From Plazaster borealis (taxonomy: Eukaryota; Echinodermata; Asteroidea; Forcipulatida; Labidiasteridae), in NCBI GenBank assembly GCA_021014325.1, contig CM037476.1:18884827-18948826 (forward strand): a stretch of DNA of 64,000 nt. The letters run 5' to 3'. Every line of letters begins with the position of its first letter. Positions within the stretch are counted from its first letter, which is position 1. Shown one piece after another: positions 22,126 to 32,140 of the stretch. Under the pieces are notes generated by a model. It worked only from the letters and a program-made list of their open reading frames with translations. It did not search any database and was not told where the DNA came from. Position numbers and translations under genes: made by a program.

Positions 22126-22193
22126 TGGTGTGGAGACTTGAAAAATTCATACAAGTGCCTTCAAGGTTAACTTGCACAGGAGGTGTTTCACCT

Positions 22194-22483
22194 GGGCCCA
22201 ATTTCATAGAGCTGCTTAACTGCCGATTTTGTGCTTATTGTACAAGTTTCTATTTCATAGCGCTGCTAAGCGTAAGCACACGAAAAGGCATGCAAACCTT
22301 CCGGTGCTTACTGTATGAAAATGAATGACGTAACAATGCAAATCCATGGTGAATTCGCAAGCTGGCCACCTAATTTTCTTGCTAACACCTGTGAAATACG
22401 CTTATGCTTAAGCAAATTTTTCTGCTACAGTTAGCACGAAAACTTGCTTTTATACCGTTAAGCAGTGCTATAAAATTGGCCCC
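22194..22483. mobile_element. Family A element, diverged
   Basis: Ends GGGCCCAATTTCATAGAGC and GTGCTATAAAATTGGCCCC. The interior is diverged and includes a second TTTCATAGCGCTGCTAAGC phrase at about 22252, suggesting a nested or recombined copy. Confidence 0.65.
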
Positions 22484-22740
22484 TGTACATTGCTAGCCTA
22501 CACAGGTATATACTACTCTATGTCTGAATTATACCAGCAAAGTTTCCTTTCAAGCACAGTGGTGTACAACTGCCCCAATTGATGTTTATTGAAGAGTTGT
22601 AACCCACGGCCACATGTAAAAAGATATGCCTCTGGGAAATGGGAGTACTGTTTTAAATTCTGCTGTTTGGAGTTGTCAACTTTTTGTAACTAAAGACAGG
22701 CTTGATTTTCTTCCTACTTTAACCTGATTCCCGATTTTTT
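22484..22740. other. Unassigned intronic stretch
   Basis: Nothing recognised. Confidence 0.3.
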
Positions 22741-22840
22741 TTTTTGCCTCAGAAAAATCAGCAATTTTTTTATTAGGCCACATAAAAAAATAAAATTGTT
22801 GATCGTCCCCGCCCGACCCTACAAAACCCCCCGACCCCCA

Positions 22841-22871
<31 letters not shown>

Positions 22872-23295
22872 TAAAAAACGGTATTTTTAATGATCTTTTC
22901 AGTCAAACTTGGCTCCCAGATTTTTGTTTAGCTGATATTTTTTCAAAATCCATAGGTCGGAAATAGATGATTGAAGAAAGATTATTCATGTTCGTAAAAC
23001 AAGAAAAATTCTTCAAATATTTACTTAGGCTGCGTTTTAGTTTTTTGAAAATGTTTACAGAAAATGTCATCTAGGATTTGAAAGGGTTTAACAAAACAAT
23101 TGAAAACATTAAAATCACACAAACCCTTTGTTTTATAGTGATTATGATGATATCTTTATTCTTTATTTCATATTTTGCCATGTCAAAAAAAAACAAACAA
23201 ACAAACCCGCCCTCCCTCCCCCACTTCCCATCAAAAAAGGACGATCAACAATTTTTTATTTTTATGTGGCCTTACTATAGCCTCAAAAGTCTGAT
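22741..23295. repeat. Inverted pair with poly-T/poly-A arms
   Basis: GGCCACATAAAAAAATAAAA with GTTGATCGTCC (22778-22808) and GGACGATCAAC with AATTTTTTATTTTTATGTGG (23239-23270) are inverse copies. Both sit beside a purine/pyrimidine run and a CCCCC-rich segment. Roughly 430 nt lie between them. Class unknown; could be an old inverted-repeat element. Confidence 0.5.
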
Positions 23296-23424
23296 AAAGC
23301 CTATACCATACATGTACATGTAGGTCAGCCCTTGTACTTGATAAATTGTCCCACTTTTTTCCAAGGGCCAGATTTTTTCCTGTCTCCACCGTACCATTCA
23401 CTAAATATTGTGGTCAACAACACT

Positions 23425-23500
23425 GGTATGTAGCCTAAATAAGGTGGGAATCGAACCCATGACCTTTTGTATTCAAGAACATAGATCAACCTATAGGTCA
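23425..23500 (-). repeat. tRNA-like fragment (possible SINE)
   Basis: On the minus strand AAGGTCATGGGTTCGATTCC resembles a B-box with its variable-loop side. An A-box is not clear. Weak call. Confidence 0.35.
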
Positions 23501-23604
23501 TGTAACCTTTTTTTACAAAAAGAGTGACATTGTTGGGCCTTTTTTGCAGGCAAGATACTACACTGGTCATATGGGATACTTTTACATTTTGTGTCATAAT
23601 TTCC

Positions 23605-24010
23605 ACATTAATTCAACAGTTATAAAAGTTGAAACTAAAGAAGTTTTGAGAAGTGCCCCCTTCCTTCATATCACAAGTTGATAAAAAATCAAGACGTTCG
23701 ATGCTATCTCCATAAAATAAGAACATTTAGCCACAAATTGTTTTCTTCCATTGAGCTGTGTACAAATCATGCCCGCAGGAAAGCCCATGCTCCGTTGGCT
23801 CTTTTGTGAACATCTGTGATGTCACAGGTCACATGGTCTATTATTGCTTGCCTGGATAGCGAGACCCGGGGTTGATTTCTGTAGGGAACCATGCACCAAT
23901 ACCTGAAGGCACGTGTACACTGACCCTGTTGGTCGTAAATAATACAGGGTATTGTCATCATAAATTCCTTACAAAAAATTGCAAATTTATGAAGAGAGAA
24001 TAAAAACAAT
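23605..24010 (-). repeat. Repeat L, minus-strand copy
   Basis: Minus-strand reading gives GACCTGTGACATCACA, AAAAGAGCCAACGGAGCATG, ATGGAAGAAAACAATTTG and TATGGAGATAGCATCG, in the same order as in 34385-34775 and 58655-59045. About 390-400 bp, non-coding, class unknown. Confidence 0.6.
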
Positions 24011-24484
24011 AATGCATCCAAAAAAGTGATTGATGTTAGGCCTACATGTAAGAATTACAGAACAATTGTGTGACGTTATTCTACAATTTTAAGTGTGTGG
24101 TGGTTTTTTTTGGTGTTTTTTTCATTTTGCAGACATTTATCATCCAACATTTTTGGAATACGTAGCTCCATGAAACTGCCCCCCCTGCTTTCAGATTGAT
24201 TCAACTGTGCACACATACTAGCGGCGTTTTACGTTTATGAGGGATGTCGGAATTTTACACTTTTTTTCTCTGAATCCGGACCCTTTTAATATATATAATA
24301 ATAATATGCAGTTCTTATTTAGCCGTTTAAACACCAGAGGGCGTCTCAAAGCACTCAGTAATTTTTCTACTAGGTATGTGCAGCTATGTTCGAAATATAA
24401 GTCCTATATTTGCGTAGCCCCAACTCACAATCAGCAACCATGATTTGTCAGCTTCCAATTGTGTTCGCAATCTTTGAGTTTGAC
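24011..24484. other. Unassigned intronic stretch
   Basis: Contains a short (AAT)n run near 24292. Nothing recognised apart from the 5' edge of the LINE fragment below. Confidence 0.35.
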
Positions 24485-25183
24485 AAACTGTTCAACATGG
24501 AAGCACACATCTCAAGTGTGTGCAGAAGCGCTAACTTCCAACTGCGAAACATAACCAAAATTCGCAAATACTTGTCTCGTGATACAGCTGAAAAAGTAAT
24601 CCATGCTCTGGTCTCTTCACGCTTGGATTGTTGCAACTCGCTCTTGGTTGGGCTTCCAGCTGCATCTATTTCTCGTCTGCAACGTGTACACAATAATGCT
24701 GCTCGAGTCGTTGTCCAAGCCAGAAAATACGACCACATTTCGCCTGTCCTAAGATGCCTACATTGGCTCCCCATTGCAAAGAGGATCACCTTCAAAATCT
24801 GCCTCCTTGTGTTCAAGATTCTGCACGGACACGCCCCGCAGTATCTTCGTGAACTCATCTCCACCAAGCAAAGCAGTCGTGCTCTGAGGTCTGCAGGATC
24901 TCACTTGTTGGTAGAACCAAGATCAAGAACAATCCGATATGGAGACCGTGCTTTTGCCAATGCTGCTCCTGCCCTGTGGAATAAGCTCCCTGTCACACTT
25001 CGCAAAATAACATCACTCGACAACTTCTAGAGGAAACTGAAGTCTCACTTGTTTACATAGACTTATTAGGTTTAATTTAACTACAATTAATATCCATTTT
25101 GTATAATATTTTTCTTTTTGTGTAGGCGCCTTGATCGGTTTTCTGGAGAAGTGCGCATTATAAATCCATATTATTATTATTAG
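24485..25183 (+). pseudogene. CR1/Jockey-like LINE 3' end (reverse transcriptase C-terminus)
   Basis: An open frame to the stop at 25028-25030 encodes the C-terminal part of a non-LTR retrotransposon reverse transcriptase. Visible landmarks in order: HISSVCRSANFQLRNI, a LDCCNSLLVGLP motif, RLQRVHNNAARVV, LRCLHWLPIAKRITFKI, VFKILHGHAPQYL, and RTIRYGDRAFANAAPALWNK followed by LP. The TAG at 25028 interrupts the usual ending; after it RKLKSHLFT and a second stop follow in the same frame. The 3' UTR has GTGCGCATTATAAAT and ends in an (ATT)n run, as in CR1/L2-like elements. The 5' part (endonuclease and RT core) is absent, so it is a typical 5'-truncated dead copy. Confidence 0.85.
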
Positions 25184-25189
25184 CACCGT

Positions 25190-25475
25190 AATGGTTTACA
25201 TGGTGCTGTGGCCCAATCTGCAACCAACCATACCAGAAAACACCAGGGCGAACCCCTTCTCTTAATGATAAGTGTAACTGGGTTCTTTTACGTGCATTAC
25301 ACAACACACAGGACCTATGGCTTTTTTATGTCCCATCAAAAGGACGAAGCCATAATGGTTATAAGTGTCTTACTGAAGGACACAAGTGTCATGACTGGGA
25401 CTCGAACCCACACTCTGCTGATCAGAAACACCAGAGCTTGAGACAAGTGCCCTTGACCGCCCGGCCGTGTCTGCT
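25190..25475 (-). mobile_element. SINE family 2 (tRNA-Leu-like), minus strand
   Basis: Minus-strand core: A-box-like GGCCGGGCGGTCAAGGGC, anticodon-arm CTCAAGCTCTGG and B-box GTGGGTTCGAGTCCCAG, followed by TCATGACACTTGTGTCCTT, the GACACTTATAACCATTATGG region and GGGACATAAAAAAGCC. It directly follows the (ATT)n tail of the LINE fragment. Confidence 0.7.
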
Positions 25476-25504
25476 TGTTGAAAATTATAAAGAGCAGCTC
25501 TGTT

Positions 25505-25625
25505 ATTTTCATCAGACATAAAGAAAACTTGCTCTTATTGATCTACTTCTCTAACTTCTTACAATTATGTACTCCAGGGTCACAACATGGTGGAAATACC
25601 ACCATTTCAACATCCCCTCTAAAAT
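25505..25625 (+). repeat. Repeat R2, copy 1
   Basis: The order CATCAGACATAAAGAAAAC, TTGATCTACTT, ACTCCAGGGTCACAACATGG and ACCATTTCAAC is shared with 48935-49050 and 53560-53690. Class unknown. Confidence 0.5.
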
Positions 25626-26511
25626 TTGGATCGTAGTTTGCTTGGTTGTTTGTTTGTTTTATTGTCATATATCACAACTAGACAATCTGTTAATACAAGA
25701 ATTTGATACAAAATGGTGACAAGGAAAAAGCCAAGGCTTATACAGGCCCTGGTCCCTTTAGTTAATAAGTGAATTAATAACAATTTATGAATAATGATGA
25801 TAATTATTGAACAAGAATAAGGAGAAGTGTAGCCTACATGTATAAAGCAACCATGGTTCGTTTAAAAAAAGAAAGAAAAAAGTTATTGCATACAGTTTTA
25901 AAATTAATAGAGCTATTTCTACAGAATGGATTTATACAAAAACACATAAAGCAAGGGAAATTTAGAGAAATAAACATTATAAGTAATTGAATACCTTGAT
26001 AAATTGGAATGAGTGTAATCAGGTGTACAGTTTCAGACCTTTGTTGTCAGCATTGACTCTCACCCCCTCTGTCTGTACAAAAATATGTGTCCCCAGGTCA
26101 CCTGATAGTGACAGTAGAACTATCTGTGGGGTAACAATGTCTAGTTCTACCTGTACATGTAGCTTTTCACCTAGATTGATAATGATTTACAATGTACCTA
26201 GAGGTCAACACTGAGTCCCCAGGCAAGTTTGAAAAGCTAATTCTGATGGCAGTAAAAACCTCCTGCACACTCATCAGAGATCTAATGCTTGTAGGATCAT
26301 AGAGAAAGGACTCCTTTCTCTATGGTGGGATGAATGTACAGCCATCTGCCAAACGCTGGTGTGGACAACCACCTCGGGAGTTTTGTATAATACTGCAAGT
26401 TTAATACCATGAAAAACTATAGGTACATATGATATAATGACGATGGTCAGGAGTGGAGGGGGCGGGGATGTAGAGCTACTACAAAGCATCGATCTTCTTA
26501 CACTTTTGGCA
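25626..26511. other. Intronic stretch, no gene recognised
   Basis: Includes possible further R2 sequence near 26030-26060 (TCAGACCTTTGTTGTCAGC, CGACTCTCAC-like). No supported exon. Confidence 0.4.
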
Positions 26512-26670
26512 TGTCGTGGCCGAGCGGTTAAGAGCACAGGACTCAAGCTCTGGTATTTCTTATGGGTTCGAGTCCCACTCATGACACTTGTATCCTTGAG
26601 CAAGATACTTTACCATAATTGCTTTGTTCTTTGTATGGGATATTAAGCCGTAGGTCCCGTGTATTAGAAT
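26512..26670 (+). mobile_element. SINE family 2 (tRNA-Leu-like), plus strand
   Basis: Core at about 26512-26586: A-box TGGCCGAGCGGTTAAGAG, anticodon arm with CTCAAG (CAA, Leu-like), B-box GGGTTCGAGTCCC. It continues with CACTTGTATCCTTGAGCAAG, ATACTTTACCATAATTGC and TAAGCCGTAGGTCCCGTG. The run CTTGAGCAAG..CTTTACCATAATTGC resembles the conserved central domains of some animal SINE superfamilies (by recollection, not by search). Confidence 0.75.
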
Positions 26671-27224
26671 TGGTAGTGTACGTAAATTTTGTTTCTGAAA
26701 CAGAAACGGTTAGCTGTCTTGTTAAATTTAGTTTTTGCCGTGATGCCCCCCAAATTCTACAAAAATGCCGTGGTGCCCTTTTTACACTTACAAAATTGCT
26801 GCGATGCCCTTCAATTTCTAGAAAAAGCAAGGCAATTATTGCCGTGCCCTTTTGAACACGAAGTTCGAGGCCTGCCACATAGTACCAGCTCCATAAAAAC
26901 CGAAGATCAAACCCATATACCCAATGCAAGCCCAGATTCCCTGGAAATAATGGTACTTTTTAGCACTTTTTGTAATTTTCCCCCCACTTTCATAAACACT
27001 CTATCTATTGGAAAATGAGTGCATCACAAAACTCAATTTGGCCTTGGAGCCGCTCTTTAAAGACGAAGTTCGTTGACATCTTTAGTCATGGGTCTTGATG
27101 GAAGGCCTGGGTTCTATGAGAGTCAATATTGTGATATCCCTAATGCATTACGGATCACTAACTGTGGACAGATGCAATCGGTTCAACCTAAAGTCAAGTA
27201 TCAGGAATGTACAGTTATAAGCCT
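26671..27224. other. Unassigned stretch with a family F fragment
   Basis: About 27000-27066 (TATCTATTGGAAAATGAGTG, TTGGCCTTGGAGCC, CTCTTTAAA) matches the right end of the family F element at 41449-41874. The segment 26720-26860 repeats TGCCGTG-GTGCCC phrases. ORFs here are unsupported. Confidence 0.45.
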
Positions 27225-27481
27225 GTTCTATCACGGTTTCCATTCATCAACTTTTCGACCTAGTTCCTCCTATCAGAATGTTTGAGCGTGAAACCAGACT
27301 TTCTGCTTCTGTTCACCCATACACTCTTGATTTGCTGAGGTGTAGGACAAGGAGCCATTCCAACAGCTTTATTCCACGTACTGCATCTCTTTGGAACTCC
27401 TTGCCTGGTGCATGTTTCCCTCCATCCTACAATCTAGACTGTTATAAGAGGAATATCAATTCCTACCTTCAGCTCCCCTGA
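27225..27481 (+). pseudogene. LINE reverse transcriptase C-terminal fragment
   Basis: The frame starting upstream of the ATG at 27278 reads LVPPIRMFERETRLSAS, then RTRSHSNSFIPRTASLWNSL, P and CFPPSYNLDCYKRNIN, and stops at 27479-27481. The PRTASLWNSLP motif followed by a FK/YKRxIN helix is the usual end of non-LTR retrotransposon ORF2. Reading further upstream requires a frame change near 27249, so the copy is frameshifted and truncated. It belongs to a different lineage from the copy at 24485. Confidence 0.75.
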
Positions 27482-27653
27482 GTTATGTTCACTATCTCTT
27501 TATAAATAGCCGAATCGTGTCTGTGTGTGAGGGTGCCTTCATATTCACTACCTTATGGAGACCGAGAACAAAACAGAAAAGGGAAAACAAAAGGTCTCCA
27601 TAGGGGAATTCTAAAGACTTGGGTGCTCCACAAGGAATTTTGTGCACAAACAG
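27482..27653. other. Unassigned stretch
   Basis: Nothing recognised between the LINE remnant and the GC-rich duplication. Confidence 0.35.
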
Positions 27654-28311
27654 GCGTACAGTACAAGCAAAGAACAATGCCAACGCACGGGATCACGGGG
27701 AACGGAGGCGTGGGTTAGAGCACGTGGGACGGGGAGAGGAAGGGCGGGGAACAGAGGCAGGTACGGAGGCGCGGGTTAGAGCACGTGGGACGGGGAGAGG
27801 AAGGGGCGGGGGGAACGGTACCTTTTATTTTTTACGGACGGACGAGGGCATCCCCTCCCCCAACACGCAGCTCCATTCAGGACATGCATCCGTCCTCAAG
27901 CAAATTATGACAAACTGAACAAAACACGCCTTAAAAGTCTAGGCTACGTATGGGTACATTAATTTTTTATTTTAAACCTCGCGGCATCTACACCTCTTTT
28001 GTTAAAGAACCGGAAGGGAGCAAATTAATTCGACTGACAAATAATACAAAACGGGAAAAAGCGGGACGAGAAAATAATGAACAGGACAGAACAATTTAAC
28101 GGGGCTGGGGAAATAATACGGGAAAGGAAAAAAGAAAAGGGACTAATAAATGATACGGGACAGGAAAATAGTAAACTGAACGGGGTAAAAAAGTGACAGG
28201 GTAATTTGTATTGTGACATCACACTTTGCTTAGCAGATTGATACAAAGTTAAGATCAATCTTAGTGCTTTGTGAAATCGGAACTTCGCGGAACTCTAGCG
28301 GGACCCGCTAA
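27654..28311 (+). repeat. GC-rich tandem duplication, unit 1
   Basis: Starts GCGTACAGTACAAGCAAAG and runs through ACGCACGGGATCACGGGGAA, a doubled GTTAGAGCACGTGGGACGGG motif, GGACAGAACAATTTAACGGG and GATCAATCTTAGTGCTTTG to GCGGAACTCTAGCGGGACCC. The same order recurs 691 bp downstream. ORFs in it are translations of the repeated GGGACGGG/GCACGG motifs. Confidence 0.8.
28215..28285 (+). mobile_element. Family D 3' end within duplication unit 1
   Basis: ACATCACACTTTGCTTAGCA and TTAAGATCAATCTTAGTGCT followed by TTGTGAAATCGG match the end of family D; the same lies in unit 2 at 28913-28986. It may be an insertion present before the duplication. Confidence 0.5.
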
Positions 28312-28344
28312 TTTTAAACTGTTTCGTTGCTATGGGCCGCGCGC

Positions 28345-29036
28345 GCGTACAGTGCAAGCAAAGAACAATGCCAACGCACGGGATCACGGGGAACGGAGGC
28401 AGGCACGGACGGGATCACGGGGAACGGAGGCAGGCACGGAGGCGCGGGTTAGAGCACGTGGGACGGGGAGAGGAAGGGGCGGGGGAACGGTACCTTTTAT
28501 TTTTTACGGAGGGACGAGGGCATCCCCTCCCCCAACACGCAGCTCCGTTTTTTCAGGACATGCATCCATCCTCAAGCAAATTATGACAAACTGAATAAAA
28601 CACGCCTTAAAAGTTTACGCATGGGAACACTAATTTTTTATTTTAAACCTCGCGGCATCTACACCTCTTTTGTTAATGAACGGGACGGGAACAAAATTAA
28701 TTCGACTGACAAATAATACAAAACGGGAAAAAAACGGGACGACAAAATAATGAACAGGACAGAACAATTTAACGGGGCTGGGGAAATAATACGGGAAAGG
28801 AAAAAAGAAAAGGGACTAATAAAATATGATACGGGACAGGAAAATAATAAACTGAACGGGAAAAAAAAGTTAACGAAACGGGGTACAAACAGGGACAGGG
28901 TAATTTGTAATGTGACATCACACTTTGCTTAGCAATTAAGATTGATACAAAGTTAAGATCAATCTTAGTGCTTTGTGAAATCGGAACAGCGCGGAACTCT
29001 AGCGGGGACCCGCGCGTAGCGCGGGTTTCCCGCTAG
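28345..29036 (+). repeat. GC-rich tandem duplication, unit 2, Helitron-like 3' end
   Basis: Second unit, starting GCGTACAGTGCAAGCAAAG. It ends in a strong palindrome: ACCCGCGC (29008-29015), loop GTA, GCGCGGGT (29019-29026), then TTCCCG and CTAG (29033-29036) followed by T. A hairpin shortly before a CTRR terminus at an A/T target is the known 3' signature of Helitron elements. An outer pair CTAGCGGG (28999-29006) and CCCGCTAG (29029-29036) also makes this a nested palindrome, so a plain palindromic terminus is the alternative. No helicase ORF is present. Confidence 0.6.
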
Positions 29037-29299
29037 TTTTAATAATTTTTCTTCTTGTAGCCCCTCACCAAGAGTGGCTTTTAGCCTTGTTTGGGGCGAA
29101 CTTGCATAACAAAAAAACACTTTTTGCTCGTATAGACAAACTTTGGAAGACTTTTAGTTTCAGGCTGGTGATTCATTAAGATTTTTCCTGTTTTCAGTTT
29201 TTGGTTTTTTTTTTTCTTCATTTACTTTATTATTATTGTTTAATTGACCTCCCTGCATCACCTTCAGTTTTTCTGGATGAGGTCGGGGGTTAAAATTGC
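29037..29299. other. Unassigned intronic stretch
   Basis: T-rich. A phrase CCAAGAGTGGCTTTTAGCCT with TTTGGGGCGAACTTG near 29065 resembles 31470-31515. Nothing else recognised. Confidence 0.35.
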
Positions 29300-29690
29300 T
29301 TTCTGGGTCTCGAATTTAGAGGAAAAATCAACAAGACCGCATCAGGGCTTGTAGCTCAAATTTTTTAGTTGACTAATTTTGTTGTTACAAGACCAGAATT
29401 GAAATGAGAAAAGCTATCTGCAGTTTAAAAATACAATAAACTGTTTAAGTTTGAACAAGCACTAAGAGAAGATTTATCTCGTATTTTGTCTTATGGTGGG
29501 CAAGTATACATGAACTTTAATACTCAACAGAATTGAAAAATATTTTAGCTACTCAAAGTCAACATTTAATCATCCTTTTTCTTTTCATAAATATTAGGCC
29601 TACACAGTGGAGGTATTATTTTTATTTTTCAATTGAAGAACACAAGACTGCCGGACTTGTTCAGTCATAAGTTTACTGGTCCGGTGCTAA
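29300..29690 (+). repeat. Repeat R3, copy 2
   Basis: GGGTCTCGAATTTAGAGG, CAGGGCTTGTAGCTCAAAT, AACAAGCACTAAGAGAAGAT and AAGACTGCCGGACTTGTTCA appear in the same order as in 10785-11090. Confidence 0.6.
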
Positions 29691-29694
29691 AATC

Positions 29695-29752
29695 ACTGTT
29701 GCTGTTGTTGTTGTTTTTGTTGTTGTTGTTGTTGTTTTTGTTGTTGTTGTAG
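29695..29752 (+). repeat. (TTG)n microsatellite
   Basis: Near-continuous TTG units with a few TTTTTG interruptions. Confidence 0.85.
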
Positions 29753-29971
29753 AGATAGACTTTATAAAGGTCTATGATTTTGTGCGGTCAGTTATAGACC
29801 CAAATTTCCTACTTTCTGACGCATGTATTGTCAAGTTTGAATTGATAAATAAATTCCTCCTATTTTCTTAGCCGATCAGTATTTTGTTCATCAATTTATT
29901 AAAGATAAAATTACCTCATATGCAACTTTTGTTATTCTTTTCATTAATAAGGTTTTCCTTTCTGTTTCTAG

Positions 29972-30017
29972 CTTGAAGAAGTTGCACGGAGCTGGAATCC
30001 AAACACATCCACAATCG
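29972..30017 (+). CDS. RhoGEF exon d (46 nt, DH domain)
   Basis: Acceptor CCTTTCTGTTTCTAG, donor ATCG|GTGAGT. It begins on a codon boundary, matching the phase-0 end of exon c, and ends with one nucleotide of a Gly codon finished by exon e. Encodes LEEVARSWNPNTSTI plus the split Gly. Joined to exon c it gives FLTG-LEEV, a continuous amphipathic helix typical of the DH core. The exon is only 46 nt and sits after a 17.3-kb intron; strength comes from phase agreement on both sides. Confidence 0.8.
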
Positions 30018-30056
30018 GTGAGTTGACCTCTGAAAAAAACCATTGTAGTTTGTGAG
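30018..30056. promoter_or_regulatory. 5' splice site region after exon d
   Basis: GTGAGT donor at 30018 followed within 39 nt by a family B element at TTAA 30057. Confidence 0.6.
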
Positions 30057-30431
30057 TTAATGGTATCGTACACGTTTGGTAATGACTCAAAACAAATAAT
30101 AGCATACAAAACTTACTTGGTAACAAGCAACAGAGATCTGTTGATAGTATAAAACATTGTAGGAAACGACTCCCTCTGAAGTAACGTAGTTTTTGAGAAA
30201 GAGGTAATTTCTCACTAAAATAATAAAAACTTCTTGCAAGAAGTTTTTATTCCTATCTGAAAGCACACAAATTTGTACAACAAGGGTGTTTTTTCTTTCA
30301 TCATTTTCTTGTAACTTCAATGACCAATTGAGCCCAAATTTTCACAGGCTTGTTATTTTATGCATATGTTGGGATACACCAAGTGAGAACACTGGTCTTT
30401 GATAATTTCCAAACGTGTTCAGTGCCTTTAA
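30057..30431 (-). mobile_element. Family B element in the intron after exon d
   Basis: TTAA at 30057-30060 and 30428-30431. Highly similar to the copy at 1592-1965, with the same CTTCTTGCAAGAAG hairpin, CTTACTTGGTAACAAGCAAC and ATGTTGGGATACACCAAGTG segments. About 375 bp. Confidence 0.8.
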
Positions 30432-31736
30432 AGATACCAAAAATGTGTGCTGCCCCACGCCAAAATCATGCACTTTTCTCAGAATAGTGAAATGGCACTA
30501 AAAGTGAAGACAGCTGAGACATCCGTCTGGATTTCAATAGACCCCTTGCATAGGACGTCACAAGCCCAAAACAGCGCCCTCACTGAGGTCAATGAAAACC
30601 CACATGTATCATCGGCTGAGAGTTGTGTGCTGAACAGCACACACGTTCACTTTTTCGTTGTTTAACCTCAGCGATGGTTGGGGTCTATAAAACATCTTAA
30701 TCATTCTGTATGTTGTATGTTGTATTTTTGTAATATTTATTGTACTTTTTTTCTGAGTTGCTCGGCTTGGCTTGATGGTGGGTCATGCACATCCTTCCTG
30801 GGGGAGGGTTTGTTTGGTCTTTTCTTGTCCAAGTGGTTTTGAGAACCAAATGGTCAGCCATTTTGAAAGTGACTCTTTGTCTCTATTGGCTTTCCCTGCC
30901 AGGGTTCTTTTGTTTTTGTTTTTTGTTTTTTTCTAATTGTTTTAGTGTACCACCCCCACTGGAGGTTGTACCTACATGTATATGCTTGCCCAGCCGGGTC
31001 GCTTAGTACTTTGCTGAATATGTTTACATTTTTGTATTCTTCTTAAAACTTTTGTATTGTTGGTTCTTGTAGATCCTTTGATTGTGCAATTTTTTTTTTT
31101 TTAAATATGTTTGCTGGCGAATAAAATGAAATGAAATGAAATGAAAGTATGATGAGAGATCCAGTTTTGAATTATTGCAGGAAGTGCCTTGTTTTTTTGC
31201 ATGGCACATCTCATACACCTTAACTTACGAAGCTATTTTCAGTGAATGGAATTTGATTTGACTTGAATTTATTCAGATAAAAAACAAGCAAAAAAAAAAC
31301 GTGGCAAAATGCCATCTTAAATGCAGGAGAATATCAAAAGAAATAAATATGAAAGTATAAACGCATAAATAAAATCAGTTTAGTCAAACGAATAAAGCAA
31401 AGTAGAAGCATGGCTGAAAATCCAGTTGGATTCCTCTCAAATCATAATTTAAAAAACTTACTTTGGTTCCAAGAGTAGCTTTTTTAGCCTGTTTTGGGGT
31501 GAACTTGGAAAAAAAAAGTTTAAAAAAAATGTGTTGACATTTTCCAAAATGTTGCTATTTATGTTTTGTGCTTTCATACAAACCTCTCTCCGGAACTGCC
31601 ATTTAAGTTGTAGACATCTTTGGAAAGTCACTTCTCTCCCAACTCATTTTTCATGAAAACATAGCTTCAAGATTATCCTTTCCAATATCTTCATATTTTG
31701 ACTGAACTAACCGCTTAATTCTTACTCCGCGTACAG
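30432..31736. other. Rest of the intron between RhoGEF exons d and e
   Basis: Non-coding. Contains an (AAATG)n microsatellite at about 31122-31146, with T- and A-runs. ORFs at 30447 and 30785 are unsupported. Ends with the acceptor CCGCGTACAG. Confidence 0.5.
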
Positions 31737-31806
31737 GTCATCTGATTACAGAGGAGTTTGTGGAGGAGTACTCTAATTACTACGGCCAGTTCAGAGTCAT
31801 GAGATT
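31737..31806 (+). CDS. RhoGEF exon e (DH domain)
   Basis: 70-nt exon. Acceptor GCGTACAG, donor TT|GTAAGT. Its first two bases complete Gly with exon d; it ends with TT of a Leu or Phe codon. Encodes HLITEEFVEEYSNYYGQFRV followed by MR. The pattern I-x-E-x-F-x-x-x-Y-x-x-Y corresponds to the DH segment that runs I-G-x-x-F-x-x-x-x-x-x-Y-x-x-Y in Dbl family members. No convincing next exon (second half of the DH domain, or a PH domain) was found to the right. Confidence 0.82.
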
Positions 31807-32140
31807 GTAAGTATGAAGTTGTACTTTTTGTGTTTACCCCCATGGTTTTATAGAACCCTCCCCCTTCCCCTCCTCTTCCCCTCCCTCCCCTACCCCTGAG
31901 GGTCCCTCTGGTACCCTCAGGTACCCATACCCACAACTCAAAATTCACAAGAGCAACACAGGAGCCATCCTTAAATCAGACCACAATCTTCTCCTGTTTC
32001 GTTTTTCGCCAAACCTCTTATCCCCTATTGATCCATTTCACGACGTGCATCACATTTACACGCGCCAATCATGACTGGCAAAATGTACACAAACGAATTG
32101 ACTCTCAAAATGGTCGAAATGGTTGACACACATAGTGCAG
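31807..32140. other. Start of the intron after exon e
   Basis: Begins GTAAGT. Contains a C/T-rich tract at about 31858-31900. No gene seen. Confidence 0.5.

Noticed and set aside
26512..26586. A tRNA-Leu gene
   Set aside because: Same A- and B-box core recurs at 25190, 42560 and 46932 with a shared SINE body, and the acceptor stem does not pair well.
27619..27918. Arg/Gly-rich proteins at 27619-27918 and 28271-28594
   Set aside because: Translations of GGGACGGG/GCACGG motifs in the tandem duplication; both frames and both units give similar low-complexity peptides.
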